From Oenanthe sinensis (Eukaryota > Streptophyta > Magnoliopsida > Apiales > Apiaceae), in NCBI GenBank assembly GCA_028671895.1, contig CM053798.1, positions 12,615,501 through 12,679,500 on the forward strand: a stretch of DNA of 64,000 nt, in the 5' to 3' direction. A program made the position numbers and the translations under genes. Positions 22,291 through 33,684 of the stretch are shown here, piece after piece (position 1 is the stretch's first letter; each line of letters starts with the position of its first letter). The notes under the pieces were generated by a model. It did no database searches. It had not been told where the DNA came from and saw only the letters and a program-made list of their open reading frames with translations.

Positions 22291-23500
22291 CTTTGGAACA
22301 ATTATAATTTTAAAATCTTAACTTCAGACACATGAAGTATATTATTTAAAATTTATTGGATATTGCAATTATTGCGTATTATTGGCATAATTTCTCATAG
22401 AGTATATTTGAATAGAGATAAAAAAAACATTAGTGTAAAATAAGTAATCTGAATAAATTAATCACAGATTCTTATCTATATGATGGAGTAAACTACATAT
22501 GAATAGACACAAAATTCTGTTGTTTGTGTGATAGTTACTGATATTAGTTAATGGTAAAATGATGTAGGAAGATTTTCCGTGCAAATAATACCTGATGATT
22601 ATGTTCACAAATCTGATGAAAATCAATAATAATCATCAACGAGTTGAAAGAGAAGATCGGAGTCGAGTTTTCTGAGACAAGAAAAATTATGATGGTGATA
22701 TACCAATATTGTTTGGGACTACGAGAGTTTAAGATGTTTTTGAATTATCAAATCGATATTGATAGATTCTTTGATTTCATGGGGGTTCTTGAAAATATGT
22801 AGGTTAAGATGGTGGCGGTTCGATTGAAGAGTGGTGCTTCCATATAGTTGGAGAAATTTATTATATAGAGGGAGAAACAAAGTAAAAGACTCATTAAAAC
22901 ATGGCGACGTATAAAATAATTGATGTTGAAAAGGTTTCTATGAGAGGATTATGAGTATATGGTGCATATTGAGCGCAAACAAGAGGATGAACCCAATCAT
23001 GTTAATAATGTATTCGATGAAAGTCCTCAACCAAAACATGATAGCTTGTTTGATGTGGGAGATGGAAAATAGTTTTATGATGATAATGAGAAAGAGATGC
23101 GGAGATCATTGAAGGAGAGGGCAAACGATAAGGCAATGACGAGGATATAAATAAAAACTAAAAAGAAAGTCTCAACGTTGTCAATGAAGATGAGAATGAT
23201 CATGGATATCTCATTAAAGGTGCACAAAAAATGTCCTTGAACACTTATAAACTGGTAGATGATTGGCACCATTGGATCAATTAAAAGGAACTCTTGTATT
23301 TTATGAGATTGATATGAGTTCATGTCCATTAATTCTTGATAAACCATATCAAGTTTAGATTATTTTTTTACACAATTTTTTTAATCTCTATTTATTAATA
23401 CACAAAAAATAAGTAATAATTGCAATATCCAAAAAAATTTAGACAAGATACTTCATGCGTCTAAAGTTAAGATTTTAAATATATAATTGTTCTAAAGGGG
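22291..23500. other. Intergenic region between head-to-head FB1 and FB2
   Basis: 22291-22560 (minus strand) is homologous to the upstream region of FB3 at about 35935-36175, so the duplication included more than 250 bp of upstream DNA. 22560-23350 has scattered short frames without recognisable similarity. 23380-23500 again resembles the F-box upstream region, now on the plus strand. Confidence 0.5.
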
Positions 23501-23507
23501 TAACATT

Positions 23508-23540
23508 GAGTGAATCCGAAGAGTCACTCTCTATAAAGGG
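23508..23540 (+). promoter_or_regulatory. FB2 core promoter
   Basis: GAGTGAATCCGAAGAGTCAC plus TC, then CTATAAAG: the same inverted repeat and TATA arrangement as in FB1 and FB3, 55-60 bp before the start codon position at 23595. Confidence 0.55.
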
Positions 23541-24485
23541 GGTTAGAGTTTATTGAATAAACGAACTATCTATATTATTAATACATCTAGCTAAATGGGT
23601 TCTTGAAAGAAGAGGAAACCGAGAATTCTTATACATGAAAAAGACAAAATCAGTAAATTGCCTAACGAGCTTATTCATATAATTATGTCATTTATAGTTG
23701 CAAAAGAAGCAGTTCAAATCAGCATTCTGTCCAGGCGATGGAAGCTTTTATGGACTACTCTCTCTTTTCTAAAATTTTGTGAATATAAAAACTCTATACC
23801 TAAAAAAAATTGTAAATTCATCCATCATATTCTATCTAACCGAAACTATCAATCTCATCTTTTCGAATTGAACTTTAGTGTTTATAAGAACAGACTCTGT
23901 AGACGTTTTATAGTAAATATTGTTGATTCTGCAATCTCACACAATGTAGAATCCTTCGATTTTGATTTATCGTATAAACATCAACCTTATAAATTCAAGC
24001 TCTAATTCGTTAAAAAACTCACATTGCGAGTCAAACATGAAGAATTTTCTTTGGGATCAGATTTACTGCCCCAATAACACTTCACTTGAAGCACCCAAAT
24101 TTTCTTAGAAGTAAGAACATTTTGGATTTATGGTTTACATGCTTGCGTGACTTAAGAACTCTAGCTCTTGAAAATTGGGATTTAAAGGTGCCATCTTTCT
24201 CTTTGAGTTTTCACGATTTAACAATTCTCCGTCTATAACTGTTCATTTCCAAACATGGTTTGGGACCTCCCGACTTTAATAAGTCTTTAATAAGTAGTTT
24301 AGATCTGTATGACACAAATCTTCTCGATGATATGAGTGGCATGGTATCTACACTTACTAATCTACGGAATCTCACGATATCTTCGGTCTTTACACCTGAC
24401 TATTTCATATCTTGTGCTCGTCAATTATTGAACGTGAATATAAGGACCAGCTACAATCACTATGATAATGGTCATGGTAATATAA

Positions 24486-25254
24486 GAGCATATGCACCGG
24501 AGGGGGCAAAAAGTTGATTCATCAACTTTATCAATCCTACTTTGCAAAAGTACCATGCACCGCATCCTTTTTTACTCCATCAAAAGTTGACGGTCCATCA
24601 ATTCATCAACCATCCCTTTGATTTTCGCTGGAGTTGGCAACGGGCATTAATCTGTAGGACCCACATTAATTTCATTTTTTCTTAACTATTTCCATTTCTG
24701 ATACATTTCAACCGATGCATACGGGTAACCGGTAAGAAATTTACTAACGGTCATATTTTTATTTATAAATATGAACTTTTTGTGTTCATTTTTTTCACAC
24801 AAAATTTTAACACCCAAATTTATACCTTCCCAATCACATTTTTCTTTTATTTTTATACATATAATTATATAAATATATAATGGGTACTAATTCATGAGGA
24901 TTATGTAAAAAATTTAACTATGTTCAATGTTTTTAAATTTATTTAAATCATGGTTCTTGCTTTCAAATCTTATCAAAAATTTAAATTTATCCACAATCTT
25001 ATCAAAAATCTAAACTTATCCGAAAATCTATAATTGAATATTATTTGTGAGACCATTAAATAATAGAAATGAATATGAATTTATGATATAAAAACATAAT
25101 TATTTATTTGATGAATAGTAACCGATGAATTGATAGAGTTGTATGGGTACATAAAAAGTAAGCAAAATAATTGATTTTTCATGAATAACAACCAACTCCA
25201 TCAATTCAATTCATGAATAGATGAATTGATGGCCCTCATGGGTGCATATGCTTT
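24486..25254. mobile_element. MITE, probably PIF/Harbinger-like
   Basis: Ends are inverted repeats: GAGCATATGCACC on the left and GGTGCATATGCTT on the right, with further imperfect pairing inside (TTGATTCATCAAC versus GAATTGATGG). Flanks are TAA and TTA, compatible with a TWA-type target site. No coding capacity. It interrupts FB2 exon 1 exactly where FB3 continues without a break. Confidence 0.6.
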
Positions 25255-26329
25255 TAGAGCAAGTCCAACAGCTCTCTAGAGCATCTTTATAAGATATCGT
25301 GTCCTAGTGATTTAGTAAATTGCTTTAATTTTCTACATGCACTCTAAAAACATTTTTTATCGTCCTTCCTTATTATTAAATTAATAATATATTTGAATTG
25401 TAAAAAAGGAAGGAAGGGAAAAAGAGTGTAGAAAATGAGGGAAATTAATTTTTTATTAATAAAAGTGAACTAAGGACTTGCTGGACATCCTTAAACATAT
25501 GAAATGAGAGAGATGTCTTGGCATTTTAAATAACTACCAAGAAGATGTTGGAGCAACTTCTTTCATTATATTCTTTATATTTTAACTTGGGACATGATTT
25601 AAAAAAAAAATTGGACTTCCTCTGAGGACCAACTCCAACCACTATTTTAATTTATTAAATTTAATTTATTTCAACATATATAATCTCTATTTTCTCTCTA
25701 CCTCTACCACTTCTATAAGGTGTATAGTAAACTATACGCTTTAATTGAATACTAAGTCCTTCCTTTATCTATTGTTTAGTGAATATTCCAACTTCATTTT
25801 CGGTTGGGATCAGAAATATAAGGGATTGTTTGGTCAATGAAGTGGTATATATTTGATATGGAATTGGGTTAAAGTGGTATGTAGATGAACTTTCATTATT
25901 TTAGTTTTGAAATAAAATTATTTAATTTAAATTATTATTCAATTAATAGTTAAATTAATTTAATTATTATATAAAATTTATAAATATATATTTTCATTAG
26001 TAATAATATTTAATTGTATATATTATTATTTTTTATTATTAATAATTCCCTGAGTGTTGACTATTAAAATAACTTTTGGGTTTGAGATATAAAAAATTGA
26101 ACCAGTAAATATGGATTTAAAACACAAAGATGACCCTCGATTCAGGGATTTTTCCAAGTAGCCAAATAAAACTCTCGATCCCCTTCTTGAGTGTATATAT
26201 ATATACATATGCATATTGGTTAGTATGAACACTCTAGATCACACATATACATGTTTATCAGCCAGGTACCAACAAATATCAAATTCGAATGTTATGGGGG
26301 GACATATATATAGAAATATTATTATGGGC
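25255..26329. other. AT-rich insert remnants in FB2
   Basis: 25257-25650 contains phrases such as GAGCAAGTCCAACAGC and GGACCAACTCCAAC that are typical ends of plant MITEs, but a clean pair could not be drawn. The remainder is AT-rich, with a GTATATATATATACATATGC microsatellite at about 26190. No gene is seen. Confidence 0.35.
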
Positions 26330-26723
26330 ATTTTCAAAACTTGGTAATGCCGAGATTCTTACTTTTGACTTGGATAGCATTGAGGTAACATGTTTTTAAT
26401 TTTTATTTGATGATATTAGCATTGCTTTTGATCAATTTTTTCATCCGCTGATGGAAGCTAGATATATAGGATTGTCACTTGATAATTGCATAACTTGTGG
26501 CTTTGGTAAAATTAGCGTCTGGCCATGCATATATGTGATATGTTAGGAGCCTTTTTCCATTTTAAAAGCATGAGTTGTATGTTAGGATATCATTGCGATA
26601 ATTACGCTTTTGTTTTTGTCATCACTAATTGTGGTTATCTCTGTAGTTACAGTATGCGTGCTAAGCATAAACGTTAATATTTCGGTCCAAGTTAATTACC
26701 AACTTGATGGAATTTTAAGTTAA

Positions 26724-27723
26724 TGAAAATGCACACCTAGAGAGGGGTGAATAGGTATTAAGGCTAACAATGACCAATTTTAATTTTACCAAGTTATTAA
26801 CCCTGTCAGCTAGCTAAGATTGATTAACAGACACTGTAGCTAGCTGCTATATGCAATGCAGTACAGAAAAAGTAAATAACTCCAAGTCTTTTAGCCAAGT
26901 TCGACCCCTAATCTCCTATGGTCTACGTCCTGGTCCTCTACCAACTGGTAAGAGAGAATATTATTAATCAAATCAACCACGATTACAGATTACAATAATA
27001 TTCCACCCTTTATCCCTTGCAGCTGATCCTAGCTTGCTGAAACACCTGTTCCACTGAACTATTCTGCCCTCTAAGCACTATACTACCCTAGCATAGCCTT
27101 CTCTAGCTTCTAGTTCTCTTGAACCCTGTTTCACAAGCCTAGCAATCCAGCCACAACTTGATTACAATCAAACGAATACAAGTGAATGAAATTTACAACT
27201 CAAACTATAAGCTCTCACGTATATATATAACTATATAGAATAATAGAGCTCAAGATATTTGCTAAGATCGTTTTGAGTTTGAGAAGAAGTGTGTATGTAT
27301 TTTTCAAATCAGTATATCTTCACTTGGTTGAAGAGAAAAGCTATACACACTTGTATATATATATATTCGATTTTATCAAAGCCAAACTAACGTTGAAATT
27401 ACAACGTTTGAATTAGTTAAGATAAGATATATTATATATGTTTAAACATACGTATATTGAGGATAAGAGATAATAGAAACAATTTAAAATCAGCCTCAAT
27501 ATAGTATAGATAAGAGTTGGTTTTAGAAGATAAGTTTTAGTCAAACTCCAACTCCTATTAAGTAGGAAAGATAATTTGAATAATAAAATATGTTTGAATT
27601 AATTAAAACTGAGCTCTAATATAATATATAACCATATATATATTAGATAGACTTGTACAAGTAAAATCCTATAATTTCTCCAATAAAATCGGACTTCCTT
27701 GCAAATCCAACAGTTTCTACGTT
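26724..27723 (-). repeat. Copia-C 3' LTR, truncated
   Basis: Nearly identical over 1 kb to 32195-33197. It ends with TGAAAATGCACACC at 26724 (CA end in element orientation). At 27723 it passes straight into pol sequence, so the first part of this LTR was removed by an internal deletion. Confidence 0.88.
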
Positions 27724-29508
27724 GTCAGCTTTTTCATCTACACCTTTTTCATCTGTTGTCAGCTTACTGGCTTGACTCATTGGTGTTGATTTCGTCTTGA
27801 CAGTTTCAAATCCAAATCTCTTGAGTAGATTCTTGATGTATTTGGATTCATGCACAAAGATTCCATCTTTTGTTTGTTTGACTTGAAGACCCAAAAAGTA
27901 ATTGAGTTCACCCATCATACTCATGTCAAACTCACTGTGCATACACTTTGAAAACCACTCACACATGGCATCATTAGTTGATCCAAAAACAATATCATCC
28001 ACATAAATTTGAACAACAAGAATATCCTTACCATCAAATTTAAGGAATAAGGTTGGATCAATTTTACCTCGAATAAAGCCATTTTTAAGTAGAAATTCAC
28101 TTAATCGTTCATACCAAGACCTAGGAGCTTGCCTTAGTCCATACAATGCCTTCTTTAGTTTGTAGACATGATTTGGAAACTTTTCATGCTCGAAGCCCGG
28201 AGGTTGCTTGACATAAACTTCTTCTTTGAGAAGCTTGAATTTCTTGTAACATGCAAATGAAAGTAGCATTCTTATAGACTCTAGCCTTGCAACAGGTGCA
28301 TAAGTTTGATCAAAATCAATCCCTTCTTGTTGATTGTAGCCTTGTGCAACTAGCCTTGCCTTGTTCCTTGTAATTGTACCAAATTCATCAGCTTTGTTCT
28401 TGAAGACCCATTTAGTACCAATGACTGTGACATCTTTAGGCTTTTCCACAAGTTCCCACACATCACATCTTTTGAATTGATTCAGCTCCTCTTGCATAGC
28501 CATGATCCAATTTTCATCTTCCAAAGCCTCTTGAACATTTTTGGGTTCCTCTTGAGCTAGGAAAGCTGCAAAAGTACAGAAGTTTGTTTTCCCTCTTCTT
28601 GTCTTGACACCCTCAGAAGCATCACCAATAATTTGTGTTGGTGGATGATTCTTCACAGTTCTTGTAGCTTTGGGGAGAGAATGTTGGGATATCTCTTCAT
28701 GAACAGTTCTAACAGAAGTTGTAGTCCTTGCTATAGGAGTTTGTGACCCTCCTAGATTGAGTTTAGACAACTGTTCAATAGTATCATCTACTGAGATTGC
28801 AGTGTCAGCTGGCTGATTGGCTGTTCCAGCTTGCTGACTATCTGACTGTTGAGCAGTAGATGTTGTAGCAGCTTGCTCCTTTGTCTTGTCAACTTGCTGA
28901 CTACCTGATGTTGCAGTAGTTTTATTGCTTCCATCATCATCACCTGCATCATCTTCCTCATCTCTTGACAGATCATTGTTAGGTTCATGAAATATAACAT
29001 CAATAGACTCCTCAACAATGCGCTTCTTTAAATTAAAGACTCTATATGCTCTACTAGTTAAAGAATAACCAAGAAAAATTGCCTCATAAGATTTAGCATC
29101 GAATTTACCATCCCTGTCGATTTTCTTGAGGACAAAACACTTTGAGCCAAACACTTTGAAGTAACTGATGTTAGGCTTTTTGTTCCTCAACAGCTCATAT
29201 GGAGTTTTCTCAAGAATAGGCCTGATCACCACTCTGTTAAGAACATAGCAAGCTGTGTTCACTGCTTCTGCCCAAAAGCTCCTTGGCAGCTTGCTTTCCT
29301 GCAATAAAGTTCTAGCAGTTTCCTCCAAAGACCTGTTCTTTCTTTCCACTACTCCATTCTGTTGTGGAGTTCTAGGTGCAGAGAATTCATGAGTGATGCC
29401 CCTTGCTTCACAGTAAGTGACAAAATCTTTCTTGAATTCACCACCTCGATCACTTCTTATACCTTTTTGGCCTTGTGAGAACTTTGAATCTGTTTGCCTA
29501 ATTGACAT
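27643..29508 (-). pseudogene. pol: Copia-C pol part 2: integrase core end, RT, with deletions
   Basis: Open frame of 621 codons. It starts within the integrase core (IRSDRGGEF holds the second catalytic Asp; NGVVERKN the Glu). The first Asp region is missing because about 85 residues are deleted at about 29470. A Gln/Ala/Thr-rich linker (28760-28960) follows, then RVT_2. In RT, KFKLLKEEVYVKQPPG lacks 13 residues compared with Copia-A, removing the QMDVKSAFLNG block with the first catalytic Asp (about 28232). YVDD is present (QIYVDDIVFGS). The frame runs out into LTR sequence after SKLTTDEKG; RNase H is gone. Pol is therefore inactive twice over. Confidence 0.9.
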
Positions 29509-30045
29509 GCATCACAGACTTGTGTCTTGACATACTTTAATTTTGGCAAACCCCTCACTAACTTCTTGCTAGATAATCTGTTGAGCAAGTCCATGTGAGC
29601 ATGACCCAATCTTCTATGCCAGATTGTTGGATCATTATCAACAGCAGCTAAGCAGCAAGCTGTTTCCTGTAATTCAAAGTCTAACACATACACATTTCCT
29701 TCCCTTCTAGCAACTAGAGGAATCTGGTTAGTAGCAACAGTAATAACACATTTATCTTTATCAAAAACAACTGAATGACCATCATCATGCAACTGACTTA
29801 CACTAAGCAGATTATATTTTAAGCCTTTAACATAACTAACATTATCAATAAAAGTTGTGTCATTACCTACTTTACCTTTACCTAGAATAGGAAGAGTCTT
29901 ACTATCACCAATTGTGACACCTCCACCTTTCTTGAATTTGAGATTAATAAATTGAGCTTTGTCTCCACACATATGTCTTGTACATCCACTATCAATAATC
30001 CATGATTTCGATTTGATCTTAGCAGCAAGACATATCTACAAAACA
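29457..30045 (-). pseudogene. pol: Copia-C pol part 1: protease and GAG-pre-integrase
   Basis: The frame contains the protease signature IIDSGCTRHMCGD at about 29965-30005, then a conserved stretch ending LLSVSQLHDDGH, and the GAG-pre-integrase zinc region (WHRRLGHAHMDLLNRL, CDACQLGKQ). It ends at the deletion junction near 29470, where the next frame begins in mid-integrase. Confidence 0.85.
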
Positions 30046-30059
30046 AACAAAAACAACAC

Positions 30060-32138
30060 TTAACCTTTTGGTACCCATATTGGTTTGGGTCCTGATTGGT
30101 TAGTAGCAAGTATATAAAGAACATTTAATTCAGATTTCTTGATCCACATTTGAACCACTTTGGGAAAGGAATTCTTTGTTCTTTTCTTCCTGCCAGAACC
30201 ATTTCGGCTAGCTGACTGTTTGTTCCAGCAAGCTGGCTTCCTGTCAGCTTCTTTCTGGTAAATTCTGGTAGCTCGCTGAGATATGCAATTTTGAGCTAGA
30301 TGACCTTTACCACCACATTTTTTGCAGCTTGTCCATGGCATAACATATTTGTATGGCTTTCCTTGTCTGCCTTCATACTTTAGTGCAGTAGCCCTCTTGT
30401 TGAAGTTCAAACCAACTCCTTCCTTGTCCAAAGGTACCTTGATGCTTTTCATCATTGATTTGAGACCTTTTTCTCCTTGAACAAAAGTACCCATGCCTTT
30501 TCTGAGCTTAATGACTTCTTTTTCCAAGGAAATAATTCTTTCTGCTTGCTTTGATGAAGTGGCAGCAGGCTGAGATGTACTGTCAGCAGGCTGAGATGAT
30601 GTTTCAGCAGGCTGAGATGATTCTTTCTTGGCAGATTCTCTGAGTTTAAATGTTTCAAGACATGCATCTCTTGCCTCTATATCAGCCTTTAGATCAGAAA
30701 TCTCATCAGCTAGAGCATTGTTCCTTTTTAACAGAATCTTGTTGAAACCTTCTAGATCTTCAATTTTTGATTCAAGCTCTTTGATTTTGACTTCATTTGT
30801 TGCTTGAACAAGTTCCTTACTTTCAATTAATGATTCCACCTTTGCCATTAAATCTTGAACCATCTGTCTAAGGTAAGCATTCTTTTCTTACAGCTTGTTG
30901 TTTTCTGTCTTTACTGAATTATATTCCTCTATAGGAATACTATCTTGATCCTGCATGGTTAGTTCATCTAGAATAATATTATCAGAAGAAATATCAAATC
31001 TGAATGAATTTACCTCACTTTTGTCATCATCAGAATCACTTTCAGCAATGATCTCCTCAGTTAAGCCTCGAATAATATCATCCTCCATTCCAACTAGTAC
31101 AAGGTTGACCATATCATCATTGTTGTCACTGTCACTTGGTGAAACATCTTCTTCATCATCACTCCAGGTTAGCAAAGCTTTAAATTTCTTCTTGTCTTTG
31201 TATCCAGCTTGTTGTTTCCCTTTTAGCTTGTAACAGTCCTTCTTGAAATGGCCAGTTTTGCCACATTCAAAACATGTTGAATCTCCTTTGGAATCTTTGG
31301 AGAACTTCTTGGTTTTAGAGAAATCTGAACTCCTTCTATCTCTCTTCATCTTGTTTTTCTGTTCGATCATCTTCCTGATTTTTCTGGACATGAGTGCTAT
31401 TTCCTCATCTGATTCATCATCAGATTTCAGCTTGCTGTCATCACCATGGAGTGCCAAATTCTTCATCTTTGATGTGAGATCAGAAGTATAATTTGCATGG
31501 CTAGCATTTATCTTGCCTTCAAACTGCTCCAATTCAGCAAAAACACTTAGAGTGTCCATTGTATCAATTGTTGGAGAGGATTTTAAGGCAGTGACCTTCG
31601 GTTCATAGATCCATGGAACAGCACTAATGATTTTCATGTTGATCTCTTCTTGTGGAATTTTTTTGCCAAGTAAAGTGAGACCATTCATAGTGACTTGGAA
31701 TCTAGCTTGAGCATCCTTAATAGATTCATCTTTATTGAGATTGAAATTACCATACTCGTTCATCAGCTTGCTGAGTTTAACCTTCTTTAATGCTTTTGAA
31801 CCTTCATGACATAATTCAAGAGTGTCCCACATCTCCTTTGCAGAAGTACATGAAGAAACTTTATCACTCTCTTCAGGACATAAACCAGTCATGATAGTGT
31901 TGATAGCTCGGTTGTTGTAAGCAAGCTTGATCAACTCATCAGCAGTGAGTTCATCTACATCTTTTTCTTTACCATCTGTAGTAAGAAACTTGAAAGGACC
32001 TTTTTCTGTAACTCTCCACTCCATGGGTTCTCTGGCAAGGTGCTGCTTCATTCTACCTTTCCACCAGTTGTAGTTTCCTGTGCCAAGTAGTAGAGGTGCC
32101 CTCGAGCCTGAACTTCCCATTGGATATTTGTCAGCCAT
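30060..32138 (-). pseudogene. gag: Copia-C gag with one internal stop
   Basis: ATG at 32138 (MADKYPMGSSGSRAPLLLGT) opens a gag protein with DUF4219 and UBN2 domains (YNWWKGRMKQHL; EMWDTLELCHEG), then a CCHC knuckle (CFECGKTGHFKKDC, about 31270-31230) and an acidic Asp/Ser-rich stretch. A TAA at 30888-30890 interrupts; the same frame continues for 267 codons as coiled coil, three SQPA repeats encoded by CAGCAGGCTGAGATG-like DNA, and a second knuckle (CKKCGGKGHLAQNC). It ends GPKPIWVPKG, the usual gag end in this lineage. One mutation separates it from an open frame. Confidence 0.88.
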
Positions 32139-32194
32139 CTGTTCTATACTTTCCTGTTACAGAAGATATTAGTATAGCCTGCTCTGATACCAAA

Positions 32195-33429
32195 TGAAAA
32201 TGCACACCTAGAGGGGGGGGTGAATAGGTGTTAAGGCTAACAATGACCAATTTTAATTTTACCAAGTTATTAAACCTGTCAGCTAGCTAAGATTGATTAA
32301 CAGACACTGTCAGCTAGCTGCTATATGCAATGCAGTACAGAAAAAGTAAATAACTCCAAGTCTTTTAGCCAGGTTCGACCCCTAATCTCCTATGGTCTAC
32401 GTCCTGGTCCCCTACCAACTGGTAAGAGAGAATATTATTAATCAAATCAACCACGATTACAGATTACAATAATATTCCACCCTTTATCCCTTGCAGCTGA
32501 TCCTAGCTTGCTGAAACACCTGTTCCACTGAACTATTCTGCCCTCTAAGCACTATACTACCCTATCATAGCCTTCTCTAGCTTCTAGTTCTCTTGAACCC
32601 TGTTTCACAAGCCTAGCAATCCAGCCACAACTTGATTACAATCAAACGAATACAAGTGAATGAAATTTACAACTCAAACTATAAGCTCTCACGTATATAT
32701 ATAACTATATAGAATAATAGAGCTCAAGATATTTGCTAAGATCGTTTTGAGTTTGAGAAGAAGTGTGTATGTATTTTTCAAATCAGTATATCTTCACTTG
32801 GTTGAAGAGAAAAGCTATACACACTTGTATATATATATATTCGATTTTATCAAAGCCAAACTAACGTTGAAATTACAACGTTTGAATTAGTTAAGATAAG
32901 ATATATTATAAATGTTTAAACATACGTATATTGAGGATAAGAGATAATAGAAACAATTTAAAATCAGCCTCAATATAGTATAGATAAGAGTTGGTTTTAG
33001 AAGATAAGTTTTAGTCAAACTCCAACTCCTATTAAGTAGGAAAGATAATTTGAATAATAAAATATGTTTGAATTAATTAAAACTGAGCTCTAATATAATA
33101 TATAACCATATATATATTAGATAGACTTGTACAAGTAAGATCCTATAATTTCTCCAATAAAATCGGACTTCCTTGCAAATCCAACAGTTTCTGCGTTCCA
33201 GTGTCAGCTTGTTGAGACAGAAAATTTCCTGCTGTCAGCTCGCTTAAACGCCCTGTTTTCCTACTTTCAGCTTGCTGTCAATGTATTACAACATGTTATA
33301 CTGACAAGTTATATCAGCAAGCTGATACCTGTAAAAACATGTTAGTCCACATATAACAGCTTGCTATTTTATATCAAATACCAGCTTTCAGCTTGCTAAC
33401 AGTGATCATCAAAATACAAAAGGGTTTCA
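32195..33429 (-). repeat. Copia-C 5' LTR, 1235 bp
   Basis: Element orientation: starts TGAAACCCTTTTG at 33429 and ends GTGCATTTTCA at 32195, followed by TTTGGTATCAGAGC. Flanked by the GTTAA duplication. Carries repeated TCAGCTNGCTGA-type palindromes, notably at 32278-32322 and 33205-33400. Confidence 0.88.
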
Positions 33430-33451
33430 GTTAATACTCAATGCCTTCCAT

Positions 33452-33598
33452 AATCTTCAGGGTTATATATGGAATTGAAAAGGTAAACTTGCCATGGTGG
33501 ACAATCGTTGCAATTTGTTATTTTTCCCTGACATTCTTTCCCTAGCATGGTGGACTTTCTTGCAAGTTTACCTTTTCAATTCCATAACCCTGAAGATT
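33452..33598. repeat. Inverted duplication of F-box exon 2 sequence
   Basis: Left arm 33452-33492 and right arm 33562-33598 are reverse complements over 37 bp, with one 4-bp insertion (ATAT) in the left arm; the right arm is part of FB2 exon 2. About 70 bp lie between. A transcript would form a strong hairpin. Confidence 0.85.
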
Positions 33599-33684
33599 GT
33601 GAATCTACCCTTAGGATATATAAATGAAGTATATCTAGTGCTCTTAGAAGGTACTTAATTGCTTGGTTCACAACATTGCATCAG

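Larger units (their letters stand above)
26724..33429 (-). mobile_element. Copia-C: internally deleted copia in an FB2 intron, TSD GTTAA
   Basis: Read on the minus strand: 5' LTR 33429-32195, tRNA-Met-type primer site (TGGTATCAGAGC, just below 32195), gag, pol, 3' LTR to 26724. GTTAA flanks both sides (26719-26723 and 33430-33434), proving a single insertion. The left LTR lacks about 230 bp at its element-5' end, together with RNase H and the polypurine tract. The insertion lies in the first intron of FB2 in antisense orientation. Confidence 0.92.
23595..33684 (+). pseudogene. FB2: F-box/LRR pseudogene split by MITEs and Copia-C
   Basis: ATG 23595 is followed at once by a stop (ATGGGTTCTTGA; FB3 has CGA). 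The F-box and LRR homology continue to about 24482 with further stops and shifts (open piece 23658-24005: LPNELIHIIMSFIVAKEAVQ). A MITE interrupts at 24486. The end of exon 1 reappears at about 26330-26384 (ILTFDLDSIE, then GTAACA donor). The intron then holds Copia-C, and exon 2 reappears at about 33545-33684 (TLKIVNLPLGYI, ending ACATTGCATCAG before GTATTT). No copy of exon 3 is found after it. Position, order and splice sites match FB3, so this is one gene stretched over 10 kb and inactivated. Confidence 0.8.

Noticed and set aside
33181..33429. First reading of the Copia-C LTR as ending at CAAATCCAACA (33186)
   Set aside because: Similarity to the left LTR runs past that point, and the GTTAA target duplication is found only if the LTR extends to 33429.
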